64,000 bases of DNA from Yinghuangia soli (lineage in GTDB: Bacteria > Actinomycetota > Actinomycetes > Streptomycetales > Streptomycetaceae), in contig NZ_JAKFHA010000007.1 of assembly GCF_021502675.1 (NCBI RefSeq), forward strand, positions 116,351 through 180,350, written 5' to 3'. Position numbers and translations under genes: made by a program. The first letter of the stretch is position 1; the number at the start of each line of letters is the position of its first letter. Below the pieces are notes generated by a model, which searched no databases, was not told the origin of the DNA, and saw only the letters and a list, made by a program, of their open reading frames with translations. Shown here piece by piece: positions 26,388-36,347 of this stretch.

Positions 26388-29300
26388 TCAGACCGCAGCG
26401 GTCACCGACTCCGAGCCCGTGATGGTCACCTTGTCGTCCTCGCGGGCCAGCCGCTGGCTGATCACCGTGGTGACGCCGTCGCCGCGCATCGACACGCCGT
26501 ACAGCGCGTCGGCGACCTCCATGGTGCGCTTCTGGTGGGTGATGACGATGAGCTGCGAGCTCTCCCGCAGCTCGGAGAAGATCCGGATCAGCCGCTGCAG
26601 GTTGGTGTCGTCGAGCGCGGCCTCGACCTCGTCCATCACGTAGAACGGGCTGGGCCGCGCCTTGAAGATGGCCACCAGCAGGGCCACCGCGGTCAGCGAG
26701 CGCTCGCCGCCGGACAGCAGCGACAGCCGCTTGACCTTCTTGCCGGGCGGCCGGGCCTCGACCTCGATGCCGGTGGTCAGCATGTCGTCGGGGTTGGTGA
26801 GCACCAGGCGCCCGTCGCCGCCCGGGAACAGCCGGGAGAAGACGCCCTCGAACTCGCGTGCGGTGTCGTGGTACGCCGAGGTGAACACCTGCTCGACGCG
26901 CTCGTCGACCTCCTTGACCACGGTCAGCAGGTCGCGCCGGGTGTTCTTGAGGTCCTCCAGCTGCTCGGTGAGGAACTTGTGGCGCTCCTCCAGCGCCGCG
27001 AACTCCTCCAGCGCCAGCGGGTTGATCTTGCCCAGCTGCACGTACGCCTTTTCCGCGGCGGCCAGGCGCTTCTCCTGCTCGGGGCGCACGTACGGGCGCG
27101 GCTGGGCCTCCTTGGAGTCCGGGTCGCGCACCTCCCCCTCCGCGGGCGGCGTGGGCGGCACCAGCTGGTCGGGGCCGTACTCGGCGATGAGGCCGGCCGC
27201 GTCCATGCCGTGCTCTTCGAGCGCCTTGGCCTCCAACTGCTCGATGCGCAGCCGCTTCTCGGTGCGCAGCATCTCGTCGCGGTGCACCGAGTCGGTGAGC
27301 TTCTCCAGTTCGCCGGCCAGCTCGCGCACCCGGCTGCGCTCGCGGGCGAGCTCCTGCTCGCGCTCGGCGCGGGCCCGCTCGGCGCTGCTGCGCTCGGCCT
27401 CGGCGCGGGACAAAGAGGCCTCGGCGTACCGCAGCAGGGTCTGCGTGCCGGCCAGCACCGCGCCGGCCACCCGGGCCTCGACGGCCATCCGCTCGCGGCG
27501 CTCGGCGGCGCGGGCCCGCGCCTCGCGTTCCATGCGGGCCCCGCGGTCCAGCGAATCGGCGCGCCCGGACAGCGCCTTGACCTGCTCCTCGTGGGTGCGC
27601 AGCGAGAGGCGCGCCTCCATCTCGGCCTGCCGGGCGGCGGTGGCCTCGGCGGCCATCCGGTCCCGGTCGGCGGAGTCGGGCTCCTCCTCGTCGGGCATCT
27701 CCTCGGCGACTTCGAGGCGGGCGGACAGCTCTTCGTACGCCAGGGTGTCCTGCTCCTTGGCGGCCTCCGCCTTGGCCACGGCACTCGCCAGCCGCTCGGC
27801 CTCACCGACCGCGGCGCGGGCCTGGCCGCCGAGGCGCCCCAGTTCCTTGGCGGCCGCAGAACGCCGCTTCTCGGCCTCCCGGCGCTCCGCGGTGAGCTGT
27901 TCGACGGCGGCGGACGCGTCCTTGCGCGCCGCGGTGGCGGCGGCCAGCGCGTCCTTCGCGGCCGCGCAGCGCCCGACCAGGGCGGCGAGCCGCTCGGCGG
28001 CCTCGTCGACCGCGGCCTGCACCTCCAGGAGGCTGGCCGCGGAGGCCGAGCCGCCGGACGCGAAGTCGGCGCCGACGACGTCGCCGTCGCGGGTGACCGC
28101 ACGTACTCCGGGCAGCGCGTGGACGAGGTCGGCGGCCGCGGCCAGGTCGTCGACCACGGCGACCTTGTCGAGCAGCCGGTGGACCGGCCCGGCGAGTTCG
28201 CCGGGCACGGTGAGCAGCCGCACCGCGTACGTCGCGGAGGCCGGCAGCGCGGGCCAATCGGCCGGGTCCGGTACGGCACTTCCGCCGCCCGGGCCGCCGC
28301 CGACCAGCAGTCCGGCGCGGCCGGCGTCGTCCTTGCGGAGCAGCCGCAGGGCATCGACCGCGGTGCCCACGTCGCCGACCGCGACCGCGTCGGAGGCGGC
28401 ACCCAGCGCCGCCGCGACCGCCGCCTCGGCGCCGTGCTGCACGGTGACCAGGGCCGCGACGGTGCCCAGGACGCCGTTGAGCCGGTCCCCCGCGGCCAGC
28501 AGCGCACCGGCCCCGTCCTTGCGCGTCAGGCCGAGTTCCAGGGCTTCCTTGCGGGCCGTGACGGCGGCGCGTTCGCGCTCGGACTCCTTCTCCACCTCGC
28601 GGGCCTCGGCCAGGGCCTCTTCGGCGGCGGACAGCATCTCGCGGGCCGCCGCGAGCCGGGCCTCGACGTCGCCGCCGCCCTCCTCGCCTTCGTCGCCGCC
28701 GCCCACTTCGGCCTGCAGCGCGTCGTACTCCTGCTGGGCGGCCTCGGCGCGGCTGCGCGCCCCGGTCAGCGACTCGGTGAGGCGGCCGATCTCGGCGTCG
28801 GCGCCGGCCACCCGGCTGCGTGCGGCGCCGACCTGGCCGGCCAGCCGGGCCAGTCCCTCGCGGCGGTCCGCGATGGCCCGCGCGGCGGCCTTGAGGCGCT
28901 TCTCCTCCTCGCCGACCGCGCGTTCGAGGTCCGCACGCCGCTCGGCGGTCTCGGCGAGCTGGACCATCGCCTCTTCGAGGGCTTCCTTCAGCTCCGCCTC
29001 GGTCTCGCGGATCCGGGCGGCCTCGCGCTCCATGTCCTCGGGATCGCGGCCGCGGCGCTCGTCGGCGGGCGGCGCACTCGCATGCTTGACGCGCTGCTGG
29101 GCCAGGCCCGCGGTACCGCGCACGCGCTCGGCCAGCGAGGAGAGTTCGTACCAGGTCTCCTGGGCGCGGGCGAGGCGCGGCGTGAGCGCCTTCACCTCGG
29201 CTTCGAGGGCCGCCTCGCGGGCCTGCACCTCGCCCAGTTCGCGCTCCACCGCGGTACGCCGCTCGCGCAGCGCGGCCTCGTCGGCGATCTCCTCTTCGAG

Positions 29301-30020
29301 GTCGGTGCGCAGGATGACGAGGTCGTCGGCGAGCAGCCGCAGCCGGGCGTCGCGCAGGTCGGCCTGGATCGCCGCGGCGCGGCGGGCGACCTGGGCCTGC
29401 CGGCCGAGCGGCTTGAGCTGGCGGCGCAGTTCGTTGGTGAGGTCGGCGACGCGCGTGAGGTTGGCCTGCATCGCGTCCAGCTTGCGCAGCGCCTTTTCCT
29501 TGCGCTTGCGGTGCTTGAGGACGCCGGCCGCCTCCTCGATGAACGCGCGGCGGCCCATCGGGTCGGCCTGCAGCACCGAGTCGAGCTGGCCCTGGCCGAC
29601 GATGACGTGCATCTCGCGGCCGATGCCGGAGTCGGAGAGCAGCTCCTGGATGTCGAGCAGCCGGCAGGTGTTGCCGTTGATCGCGTACTCGGAGCCGCCG
29701 TTGCGGAACATGGTCCGCGTGATGGTGACCTCGGTGTAGTCGATCGGCAGGGCGCCGTCGGTGTTGTCGATGGTCAGGCTGACCTCGGCGCGGCCCAGCG
29801 GCGGACGTCCCGCGGTGCCCGCGAAGATGACGTCCTCCATCTTGCCGCCGCGCAGCGACTTGGCGCCCTGCTCGCCCATGACCCAGCTCAGGGCGTCGAC
29901 GACGTTGGATTTCCCGGAGCCGTTGGGACCGACCACACAGGTGATGCCCGGCTCGAACCGCAGCGTCGTCGCGGATGCGAAGGACTTGAATCCGCGGAGG
30001 GTGAGGCTCTTGAGGTGCAC
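26388..30020 (-). CDS. smc: Chromosome segregation protein SMC
   Basis: Condensin ATPase that, with ScpA and ScpB, extrudes and compacts DNA loops; in Streptomyces it acts in sporulation chromosome partition. 1,210 residues, full length. The N-terminal head has Walker A GPNGSGKSNVVDALSWVMGE. A long coiled coil follows to about residue 480, then the hinge (about 500-660, including GDVVGADFASGG). A second coiled coil leads to the C-terminal head with signature LSLLSGGERSLTAVALL and Walker B FYVMDEVEAALDD. The GTG start at 30020 gives the canonical MHLKSLTLRGFKSFA. No scpAB genes are in this window, as usual in actinobacteria. Confidence 0.97.
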   Translation of the reverse strand: MHLKSLTLRGFKSFASATTLRFEPGITCVVGPNGSGKSNVVDALSWVMGEQGAKSLRGGKMEDVIFAGTAGRPPLGRAEVSLTIDNTDGALPIDYTEVTITRTMFRNGGSEYAINGNTCRLLDIQELLSDSGIGREMHVIVGQGQLDSVLQADPMGRRAFIEEAAGVLKHRKRKEKALRKLDAMQANLTRVADLTNELRRQLKPLGRQAQVARRAAAIQADLRDARLRLLADDLVILRTDLEEEIADEAALRERRTAVERELGEVQAREAALEAEVKALTPRLARAQETWYELSSLAERVRGTAGLAQQRVKHASAPPADERRGRDPEDMEREAARIRETEAELKEALEEAMVQLAETAERRADLERAVGEEEKRLKAAARAIADRREGLARLAGQVGAARSRVAGADAEIGRLTESLTGARSRAEAAQQEYDALQAEVGGGDEGEEGGGDVEARLAAAREMLSAAEEALAEAREVEKESERERAAVTARKEALELGLTRKDGAGALLAAGDRLNGVLGTVAALVTVQHGAEAAVAAALGAASDAVAVGDVGTAVDALRLLRKDDAGRAGLLVGGGPGGGSAVPDPADWPALPASATYAVRLLTVPGELAGPVHRLLDKVAVVDDLAAAADLVHALPGVRAVTRDGDVVGADFASGGSASAASLLEVQAAVDEAAERLAALVGRCAAAKDALAAATAARKDASAAVEQLTAERREAEKRRSAAAKELGRLGGQARAAVGEAERLASAVAKAEAAKEQDTLAYEELSARLEVAEEMPDEEEPDSADRDRMAAEATAARQAEMEARLSLRTHEEQVKALSGRADSLDRGARMEREARARAAERRERMAVEARVAGAVLAGTQTLLRYAEASLSRAEAERSSAERARAEREQELARERSRVRELAGELEKLTDSVHRDEMLRTEKRLRIEQLEAKALEEHGMDAAGLIAEYGPDQLVPPTPPAEGEVRDPDSKEAQPRPYVRPEQEKRLAAAEKAYVQLGKINPLALEEFAALEERHKFLTEQLEDLKNTRRDLLTVVKEVDERVEQVFTSAYHDTAREFEGVFSRLFPGGDGRLVLTNPDDMLTTGIEVEARPPGKKVKRLSLLSGGERSLTAVALLVAIFKARPSPFYVMDEVEAALDDTNLQRLIRIFSELRESSQLIVITHQKRTMEVADALYGVSMRGDGVTTVISQRLAREDDKVTITGSESVTAAV

Positions 30021-30353
30021 CCGCCGCAGCGTACCGGCCCGCCCCGCGCAGGGGGTCGCAGAACGGACATCCTGCCTGCGTGTCGGCCGGTGTGTGACAT
30101 GGGATATGACGGGGTATCACATCAGCACGGCGGCCGACCGCGATTCGGCCCATGGTCATACCGGGGCCGGGACGGCACCAGCCGAGGGGGATTGCGAGGG
30201 GGCGGCGGGGGTAGCGCAGAGTCGAGAGGCCGAAGGCCTCGCGTGCGGGATACCGCGGAACATGCGGAGTGCGGTTGTCGCCTCCGGGCCGGGAGACCGG
30301 CCCCGGAAACGACAAAGGGACGCCGGAGGCGTCCCTGGTTTATCGGATCGAAC
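30021..30353. other. Region between smc and the small coiled-coil gene
   Basis: The 333 bp contain the terminator at 30316-30336 and otherwise no recognisable gene. The smc promoter must lie here, but I see no clear hexamers. Confidence 0.4.
30316..30336 (-). terminator. Terminator of the small coiled-coil gene
   Basis: A 9-bp stem (30316-30324 with 30328-30336) and GGA loop, 18 nt beyond the stop of the 64-residue gene. Confidence 0.7.
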
Positions 30354-30548
30354 TCACGCCCGGGAGAGCGCGGGTTCGACCGAGGTCACGTCGAACCGAT
30401 CATCCGCGGCGGCGTAGAGCGCGTCGTTCTCGGCCTGGACACGGACAAGCTCCGTCTCCAGGTCACGGACACGCTGCTGAAGCCGTCGCATCTCGGAGAC
30501 CAGCCGGGGGTCGGGGCCGCCGACGTAACCGAGAAGCGCCTTCGCCAT
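30354..30548 (-). CDS. Small conserved coiled-coil protein
   Basis: A 64-residue protein, MAKALLGYVGGPDPRLVSEM followed by a heptad-like helix (RRLQQRVRDLETELVRVQAE) and an acidic end. The ATG at 30548 has a strong GGAGG 10 nt upstream. Similar short proteins occur at this place near smc in Streptomyces. The helical part could dimerise. Function unknown. A terminator follows. Confidence 0.8.
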   Translation of the reverse strand: MAKALLGYVGGPDPRLVSEMRRLQQRVRDLETELVRVQAENDALYAAADDRFDVTSVEPALSRA

Positions 30549-31127
30549 TAGAGGGTCCTCCACGCTGAGTGACCGACCGGCATCTGCGGGTCGAAAGTAC
30601 GCACCCGGCCACGTGGCTCCTGATAGGGTGCGCGGGCTTCCAGCGTCGCACCAAAAGCGCGGCAGGTCAATATGATCACGGCGCGATAACTGAACCGTCA
30701 CCCGGTCGGCGGTGTGCTCACGCGGACGGGACGGCTCCTGTCTGGCTGTACGAGATCATCAATTCTCTTGCCAGTCAAGAACATATTCGAGACCCGCCAA
30801 CCGTGCGGGGCTCTTTCCGCTGCCGAGTTGTCGATCTTGGTATCCCGCCCCGTGCGCCACCGCAGTCGCACCCGTTGCCGCCGGTCCCTCGGATCGCCCT
30901 GGCCACGGGCTTCCCAGGGGGTTCGGCACGTACCGGACACGCCCACCCGGCGATGGCGTATCAGCAGCCACACGACACGTGCCGTGCTCTAGAGTCGCCT
31001 GCGCAAGCTCACCCCTTCGAGTGAGCACGAGTGAGACCAGCGCCCCGCGCGGCGCGGCGTCCAGGGCCCTCCGCGGCCCGCGCGGCGCCCGCGCACTGCG
31101 TCCCCCGCAGAGGACCGAGGAGAGGCC
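30549..31127. other. Divergent intergenic region before the CAP-domain gene
   Basis: The 579 bp are somewhat less GC-rich between about 30650 and 30900. No recognisable gene, RNA or repeat was found. Open frames here lack a family match and a ribosome binding site. Promoters for the small gene (minus) and the CAP gene (plus) are expected. Confidence 0.4.
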
Positions 31128-32015
31128 GTGGCCCGGCACAGCCGTCGCTCCGCACCCGCACTCGCACCCGCACCGCCCCCCGCAGCGCCGCCCGCAGCGC
31201 CGCCCCGCGCCCGCCGCGGGCACCGGCGCAAGAAGCGCCGCAGCGGACCGCTGCGGGCCGCCGTGTTCGTGCTCGGCATCGGGCTGGCCGCGCTCGGCAC
31301 GCACATCGGCATCGGCTTCGTCGACGACGGCCCGGGACGCACGCAGATCGCCGGCACGTCGGCCGGGGTCACGCCCACCGGCACCGCCACCGGTCTGCCC
31401 GACACCGGCGGCGCAGGCTCCGAGGCCGCCGCGGGCGGGCCCGGGGCCGCGGTCCAGGCCGACCCGGCGGCCGGGCAGGCGTCCGGTCCGGCGCAGTCCT
31501 CACCGCCGCCCGCACCCGCCGCGACCGAGACGCCCGCTGCGAGCACTCCCCCGGCGAGCACGCCGCCGGAGACCGCCGCGCCCAGCCCCCGCATGCCCGT
31601 GCCCGTCCCGTCCGCGAGTTCCTCGCCGCCGGCCGACGCCGGGGCCTACGAGGAGCAGGTCCTCGCCATCGTCAACAACGAGCGCGCCGCGGCCGGCTGC
31701 GGGCCGCTGCAGGCCGACACCGGGCTGCGCGACCTCGCCCGAGCGCACAGCGCGGACATGGCCGACCGTGCCTACTTCTCGCACAACACCCCCGAAGGCA
31801 CGACGCCGTGGGAGCGGGCCTCCGCGGCCGGGGTCGGGTATCTGGCCGCCGAGAACATCGCCCGCGGGCAGAAGACGCCCGAGGCGGTCATGGCCGCGTG
31901 GATGGACAGCCCCGGGCACCGGCGCAACATCCTCGACTGCAGCTTCGACAAGCTGGGCGTGGGGGTGCGGACCGGCAGCGGAGGGCCGTGGTGGACCCAG
32001 GAGTTCGGCCGCTGA
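31128..32015 (+). CDS. Membrane-anchored CAP/SCP-domain protein
   Basis: A 295-residue secreted or anchored protein of the CAP (SCP/PR-1/YkwD-like) superfamily. The basic, proline-rich N-terminus is followed by a signal anchor (AAVFVLGIGLAALGTHIGIG), a 90-residue Pro/Ala/Thr-rich spacer, and the CAP domain from about residue 175. That domain contains VLAIVNNERAAAGCGPL, the active-pocket histidine in DLARAHSADMA, YFSHNTPEG, AAENIARG and the second histidine in SPGHRRNIL. The role of bacterial CAP proteins is mostly unknown; cell-wall association is usual. The GTG at 31128 follows GAGGAGAGG. Confidence 0.85.
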   Translation: MARHSRRSAPALAPAPPPAAPPAAPPRARRGHRRKKRRSGPLRAAVFVLGIGLAALGTHIGIGFVDDGPGRTQIAGTSAGVTPTGTATGLPDTGGAGSEAAAGGPGAAVQADPAAGQASGPAQSSPPPAPAATETPAASTPPASTPPETAAPSPRMPVPVPSASSSPPADAGAYEEQVLAIVNNERAAAGCGPLQADTGLRDLARAHSADMADRAYFSHNTPEGTTPWERASAAGVGYLAAENIARGQKTPEAVMAAWMDSPGHRRNILDCSFDKLGVGVRTGSGGPWWTQEFGR

Positions 32016-32031
32016 CGCAGGCCGTGCCGCG

Positions 32032-32095
32032 GGGCCGTGTCCCCGCGGGCCGTGTCCCACGGTCGAGTCGCAGGGCCTTGTCTCGGGGCCGTGTC
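32032..32095. repeat. Four short repeats GGGCC(G/T)TGTC
   Basis: The 10-mer occurs at 32032, 32047, 32073 and 32086 (third copy with T), in the gap between the convergent CAP and mutM genes. No simple hairpin accounts for it. Confidence 0.6.
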
Positions 32096-32121
32096 TCGGG
32101 GCCGGAAGCGGGGCTGCGCGG

Positions 32122-33000
32122 TTACTTGACCACGCGGCGCGGGCGCGGCACCGGCTGGCACTTCATGCAGAAGTAGCTGCTGCGGTTCATGAAGGTGATG
32201 CGCCGGATCGGCGTCGCGCAGCGGTTGCACGGCTCGCCCTCGCGCCCGTAGGCGTCCAGCGAGCGCGCGAAGTAGCCGCTCTCGCCGTTGACGTTCACGT
32301 ACAGGCTGTCGAACGATGTGCCGCCCACCGCGAGTGCGTCGGTCATCACGTCGCGGACCGAGGCCAGCAGAAGCGTGGTCTGCGGCTTGGTGATGGTGGC
32401 CGTCGAGCGGTTGCCGTGCAGGCGCGAGCGCCACAGGGCCTCGTCGGCGTAGATGTTGCCGATACCGCTGACCAGGGACTGGTCGAGCAGCGCACGCTTG
32501 AGCTCGGAGTCGCGGCGGCGCAGCGCGGCGTGGAACGCGTCGTCGTCGAACTCCGGGTCCAGGACGTCGCGGGCGATGTGCCGGATGGACGGCGGCAGCT
32601 CGGCGCCGCCGCGTTCGACCGAGACGCCGCCGAAGGTGCGCTGGTCCACGAACCACAGCTCGTGGCCGCCGTCGGTGAAGGTGAAGCGCACGTGCAGGTG
32701 CTTCTCGCGCGGCGTCTCCGGGTCCTTGAGCAGCAGTTGGCCGCTCATGCCGAGGTGCGCGAGCATCGCGTCCTCGGGAGCCGACGCCTCGGGCGCGGTC
32801 AGCGGGAGCCAGAGGTATTTGCCGCGGCGCAGCGCACCGGATACCCGGGCACCGCGCAGCGCCGCGGCGAAGTCCTCGGCGCCGGCCGTGTGCCGGCGTA
32901 CCGCGCGCGGGTGGCCGACCTCGACCTCGGCGATGGTGCGGCCGACGACCCAGCGCTCCAGTCCGCGGCGCACCACCTCGACCTCGGGCAGCTCGGGCAC
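32122..33000 (-). CDS. mutM: Formamidopyrimidine-DNA glycosylase MutM
   Basis: Base-excision repair enzyme that removes 8-oxoguanine and formamidopyrimidines and nicks the abasic site. 292 residues. After the initiator, [14 protein letters not shown] provides the catalytic N-terminal proline and glutamate. The middle H2TH region includes [20 protein letters not shown], and the C-terminal zinc finger is [11 protein letters not shown]...CMKC. The GTG at 33000 is fixed by the need for Pro at position 2. It follows rnc by 67 nt in the same direction. Confidence 0.95.
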   Translation of the reverse strand: MPELPEVEVVRRGLERWVVGRTIAEVEVGHPRAVRRHTAGAEDFAAALRGARVSGALRRGKYLWLPLTAPEASAPEDAMLAHLGMSGQLLLKDPETPREKHLHVRFTFTDGGHELWFVDQRTFGGVSVERGGAELPPSIRHIARDVLDPEFDDDAFHAALRRRDSELKRALLDQSLVSGIGNIYADEALWRSRLHGNRSTATITKPQTTLLLASVRDVMTDALAVGGTSFDSLYVNVNGESGYFARSLDAYGREGEPCNRCATPIRRITFMNRSSYFCMKCQPVPRPRRVVK

Positions 33001-33067
33001 GGTCGACCTCCGGGGTACGGCGCTTCGAAGCGGTGTCGAATCGCGCTGTCGAAAGGCGGTGGGGCGC

Positions 33068-33817
33068 TCAGTTGGCCTTGGAGGCCTCGGCGGCAGTGCC
33101 GTTGACCGGCGTGGTGCCGTCGCCGTACTGCGCGCGGATGGCCCGCCAGGCGCTCTCCGCGGCCTGCTGCTCGGCTTCCTTCTTGCTGCGGCCGACGCCG
33201 GTGCCGTAGTCGACACCGCCGACGCGCGCGAGCGCGGTGAAGGTCTTCTCGTGGTCCGGTCCGGTCTCGGAGACCACGTATTCGGGCACGCCGATGCCGG
33301 TCGCGGCGGTCAGCTCCTGGAGGCTGGTCTTCCAGTCCAGGCCCGCGCCGAGTCCGGCGGACGCCTCGATCAGCGGGTCGAACAGGCGGTGCACCAGCTC
33401 GGAGGCGGCGTCCAGGCCCTGGTCGAGGTAGACCGCGCCGATGATCGCCTCGAGGGTGTCCGCGAGGATCGACGACTTGTCGCGCCCGCCGGTGCCCTGC
33501 TCGCCGCGGCCCAGCCGGATGAACCGGCCCAGGTCGAGCTTGCGGCCGACGCCCGCGAGGGCGCGCGAATTGACCACCGCGGCACGCAGCTTGGCGAGCT
33601 GCCCTTCGGGCAGCTCGGGGTGCGCGCGGTAGAGAGTGTCGGTGACCACGAGGCCGAGCACCGAGTCCCCGAGGAATTCGAGGCGTTCGTTGGTCGGCAG
33701 GCCACCGTGTTCGTACGCGTACGAACGATGTGTGAGTGCACGCTCCAGAAGAGCGGCGTCGACCGTCCAGCCGAGCCGCTCTTCCAGATCCGTGTACTTC
33801 GCAAGCGAGTCCGTCAC
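33068..33817 (-). CDS. rnc: Ribonuclease III
   Basis: Double-stranded RNA endonuclease for rRNA and mRNA processing; in Streptomyces it also affects antibiotic production (absB). 249 residues. The signature [15 protein letters not shown] lies near residue 43, the second metal-binding region [20 protein letters not shown] near residue 115, and a C-terminal double-stranded RNA-binding domain ends [17 protein letters not shown]. The start is GTG 33817. It is in the gene order DUF177 - rpmF - rnc - mutM common to actinobacteria. Confidence 0.96.
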   Translation of the reverse strand: MTDSLAKYTDLEERLGWTVDAALLERALTHRSYAYEHGGLPTNERLEFLGDSVLGLVVTDTLYRAHPELPEGQLAKLRAAVVNSRALAGVGRKLDLGRFIRLGRGEQGTGGRDKSSILADTLEAIIGAVYLDQGLDAASELVHRLFDPLIEASAGLGAGLDWKTSLQELTAATGIGVPEYVVSETGPDHEKTFTALARVGGVDYGTGVGRSKKEAEQQAAESAWRAIRAQYGDGTTPVNGTAAEASKAN

Positions 33818-33837
33818 CGGGACGACCTACCCGGGGT

Positions 33838-34011
33838 TCAGACCTCGAGGACCTGGCGGCGGTTGTAGGTGCCGCAGGTCGGGCAGGCGATGTGGGCCAG
33901 CTTGGGCTGACGGCAGCTGTCGCAGGTCACCAGGTTGGGCGCGACGGCCTTCCAGTTGCTGCGGCGGTGGCGGGTGTTGCTGCGCGACATCTTCCGCTTC
34001 GGAACAGCCAC
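33838..34011 (-). CDS. rpmF: 50S ribosomal protein L32
   Basis: A 57-residue ribosomal protein, [20 protein letters not shown], with a zinc-ribbon CDSC...CPTC (zinc-binding C+ form). GTG start at 34011, only 2 nt after the DUF177 gene, so probably co-translated with it as in most bacteria. It ends RRQVLEV. L32 and the zinc-form L28 (41302-41487) are both in this window; zinc-free paralogues under Zur are usual elsewhere in Streptomyces genomes. Confidence 0.95.
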   Translation of the reverse strand: MAVPKRKMSRSNTRHRRSNWKAVAPNLVTCDSCRQPKLAHIACPTCGTYNRRQVLEV

Positions 34012-34013
34012 GG

Positions 34014-34589
34014 CTACTTCTCCTGGTTCTCATCGGCGCCACTGGCGCCGTTGTCGTCGGCTTCGGCAGTCGATCCGCCGAAGATGCCCTGCAAGGCCGC
34101 CCACCGGGGGTCGGCGCTGTCGTGGGAATGCCCCGGATGTTCGTCGAGCAGGACCCCGCACTGGAGGCACAACCCGCCGCAGTCCTCACGGCACACCGGC
34201 GCGAGCGGAAGTGCGAGCACCACCGCGTCGCGCAGCACCGGCTCCAGGTCGAACAAGTCGCCCACGAGCCGGGGAGCGTCGTCTTCCTCCGCTTCGCTGT
34301 CCGGGTAGACGTACAGCTCCTGGAACTCCACCGTGAGCTCTCGCTCGAGCGGCTCCAGACACCGTGCGCACTCACCGGCCAGCGGCACTTCGGCGACGCC
34401 GGAGACCAACACCCCTTCCATGACCGCTTCGAGCCGGAGGTCCAGCTCGAGCGGCGCACCTTCGGGGACGCCGATCACCTCGATCTTCATGTCCGCCGGG
34501 GCCGGCACGTCGAGGGACGCCTTGCGCATGGACCCAGGCCGACGGCCCAGCTCGCGTGTGTCCACGACGAGCGGGTTGCGGGGGTCCAA
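34014..34589 (-). CDS. DUF177 (YceD-family) protein
   Basis: A 191-residue protein of the DUF177 family, which accompanies rpmF almost universally and has been linked to 23S rRNA and 50S assembly. Conserved features are the [21 protein letters not shown] segment, reading as ECARCLEPL then VEFQELY, and the cysteine pair [10 protein letters not shown] near residue 135. The acidic C-terminus is variable. The start is TTG 34589 in the typical [19 protein letters not shown] context. An in-frame stop lies six codons upstream, so the start must be here or at the CTG at 34598, close after GAGGTAGGA. Confidence 0.88.
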   Translation of the reverse strand: MDPRNPLVVDTRELGRRPGSMRKASLDVPAPADMKIEVIGVPEGAPLELDLRLEAVMEGVLVSGVAEVPLAGECARCLEPLERELTVEFQELYVYPDSEAEEDDAPRLVGDLFDLEPVLRDAVVLALPLAPVCREDCGGLCLQCGVLLDEHPGHSHDSADPRWAALQGIFGGSTAEADDNGASGADENQEK

Positions 34590-34821
34590 GCGGTCCAGAG
34601 CGTCCTACCTCATGCGGTGCCACCTCCCCCGGGAACGAAGGAGGTGCGGCGGTCATAATTGTCGGCCCCGGGGTCGCCTGTGTTTCTGGCATCCCGAGCA
34701 GGGCCGGTCCACAAGACTATCGCAACTACGGCCCGGGGCCCCAAACGGCCCCGGACCGCCCGGCCCCGCCCGTCCTCGTCTCCGAGGAACGTGCAGGTCA
34801 GGCCGGATGTCGCGGAGCTTG

Positions 34822-35745
34822 TCAGCCGCCTTGGCGGCCGTCCGGATTGAACTGCCGGACGTCGATCAGGCTGGTGTCGAAGAAGCTCGTCTCGTCGAGC
34901 GCCGCATCGTACCGCTGCTGCACGTGTCCACCCTGCTGCGGCACGCCGCCCTGGGTGTGCTGACCGGGCTGCCCGGGCTGGCCGTACGGGGCCTGCTGCT
35001 GGTACTGCGGGATCTCGTAGCCGCCGGACTCGTAGCCGCCCTGGTCGTAGACCGGCTGCTGCGGCTGGCCGTAGCCGTTGTCGTAGTAGCCCTGCTGCGG
35101 CTGCGGCACCTGCTGCGCGGCGGGCGCGTATCCGGGCTGCTCGGGGTAGCCCTGCTGGGCCGGGACCGCAGCGGCCTGGCCCAGGAAGGGCGCGTCGCCC
35201 TCCTCGGCGTCCAGCCGGGCCTGCAGGCTGCCGACCTGGTGCTGGCCGGTGCCCCCGGCCTCGTCCTGCGCCTTGAGGTACTCGCCCAGGTCGTCGATCG
35301 CCTTGCGGCCGCGCATCTTGTCGCGGCCGCGGCCGACCGCGGACAGGGTCTTGGTGAGGACGACCTCGAAGTTGGCGAGCTTCTGGTCGACGTAGTCGTC
35401 GGCCTCGCCGCGGATGCGCTCCGCCTCCAGGCGTGCCCCGGTCAGGATGCGCTCGGCCTCCGCGTACGCCTCGCGGGCCACGTCCGTGTCGGCGATGAGC
35501 GCACCGCGCTCCTCGCGCGCCCCGGAGACCACGCGCTCGGCCTCGCGGCGGCTCTCCTCGAGGACCGCGTCGCGGTCGCCGATGATGCGCCGCGCCTCGT
35601 TCATCTCCTCGGGCAGGAGGTTCTTGACCTCTTCCAGGCGGGCGACGACCTCGGCCCGGTTCACCACGCAGGAGGCCGACATCGGCATCGAGCGGGCGCT
35701 TTCGACCAGAGCGATCAGCTCGTCGAGTTTGGGCGATACGTCCAC
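34822..35745 (-). CDS. DivIVA/SepIVA-like coiled-coil cell division protein
   Basis: A 307-residue protein with a Streptomyces-type N-terminus (MDVSPKLDELIALVESARSM). A long coiled coil runs from about 35 to 130 (EEMNEARRIIGDRDAVLEES; AYAEAERILTGARLEAERIR). A Gly/Gln/Tyr/Pro-rich disordered tail follows (QQGYPEQPGYAPAAQQ) and the end is LIDVRQFNPDGRQGG. The position between DUF177 and coaD corresponds to the mycobacterial septation factor SepIVA (Rv2927c), and streptomycete homologues are usually named cell division initiation protein. Function here is inferred. The GTG at 35745 has GAGAGAGC upstream. Confidence 0.8.
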   Translation of the reverse strand: MDVSPKLDELIALVESARSMPMSASCVVNRAEVVARLEEVKNLLPEEMNEARRIIGDRDAVLEESRREAERVVSGAREERGALIADTDVAREAYAEAERILTGARLEAERIRGEADDYVDQKLANFEVVLTKTLSAVGRGRDKMRGRKAIDDLGEYLKAQDEAGGTGQHQVGSLQARLDAEEGDAPFLGQAAAVPAQQGYPEQPGYAPAAQQVPQPQQGYYDNGYGQPQQPVYDQGGYESGGYEIPQYQQQAPYGQPGQPGQHTQGGVPQQGGHVQQRYDAALDETSFFDTSLIDVRQFNPDGRQGG

Positions 35746-35805
35746 GGGCGTTGCTCTCTCTCCAGATGCCGGGGCCGACACCACAGCGTACGAGCAGAAA
35801 CCGCG

Positions 35806-36288
35806 CTACTTGTCGGCCAACCGTTCGGTGAGACGGCGCAGCACGGTCGGCGGGACCAGTCCGGACACATCGCCGCCGTACGTCGCGACCTCCTTGATGA
35901 GGCTCGACGAGAGGAAGCTGTAAAGCGGGTTCGTGGCCACGAACAGAGTCTCGACCTCGGTCAGACCGTAGTTCATCTGGGCCATCTGGAGCTCGTAGTC
36001 GAAGTCGGTGACCGCACGAAGGCCCTTGATGATGGCCGGGATGTCGCGGCGCCGGCAGAAGTCGACCAGCAGGCCTTCGAAGGCCTCGACCTTGACGTTG
36101 CCGTAGTGCGCGGTGACTTCCTCGATCATCTCGACGCGCTCGTCGACGTCGAACAGGCCGGACCGCTTGGTGCGGTTGAAGCCGATCGCGACGTACACCT
36201 CGTCATACAGGGTGGACGCCCGGCCGATGATGTCCAGATGCCCGTTGGTGACCGGGTCGAACGACCCGGGGCAGACGACTCGACGCAC
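35806..36288 (-). CDS. coaD: Phosphopantetheine adenylyltransferase
   Basis: Penultimate enzyme of coenzyme A synthesis, joining ATP and 4'-phosphopantetheine to dephospho-CoA. 160 residues. The nucleotidyltransferase motif is CPGSFDPVTNGHLDII, then the GLRAVTDFDYELQMA region and FVATNPLYSFLSSSLIKEVA. The GTG at 36288 gives the usual MRRVVCPGSFD beginning. It is downstream of rsmD, a pairing conserved across bacteria. Confidence 0.96.
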   Translation of the reverse strand: MRRVVCPGSFDPVTNGHLDIIGRASTLYDEVYVAIGFNRTKRSGLFDVDERVEMIEEVTAHYGNVKVEAFEGLLVDFCRRRDIPAIIKGLRAVTDFDYELQMAQMNYGLTEVETLFVATNPLYSFLSSSLIKEVATYGGDVSGLVPPTVLRRLTERLADK

Positions 36289-36347
36289 GGGTTCTTCCCC
36301 TCGATCGCGGGTACTTGAGGCTCCCTCTGGGCTCGTGCCGAGCCACG

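Noticed and set aside
25248-30551. A 1,767-codon open frame on the plus strand opposite smc
   Set aside because: It is the antisense shadow of smc and the adjacent LLM gene in high-GC DNA; it lacks any family motif and has no ribosome binding site.
30569-31024. Open frame of about 150 codons between the small coiled-coil gene and the CAP gene
   Set aside because: No motif; composition differs from neighbouring genes; starts inside the upstream region of the divergent gene without a Shine-Dalgarno site.
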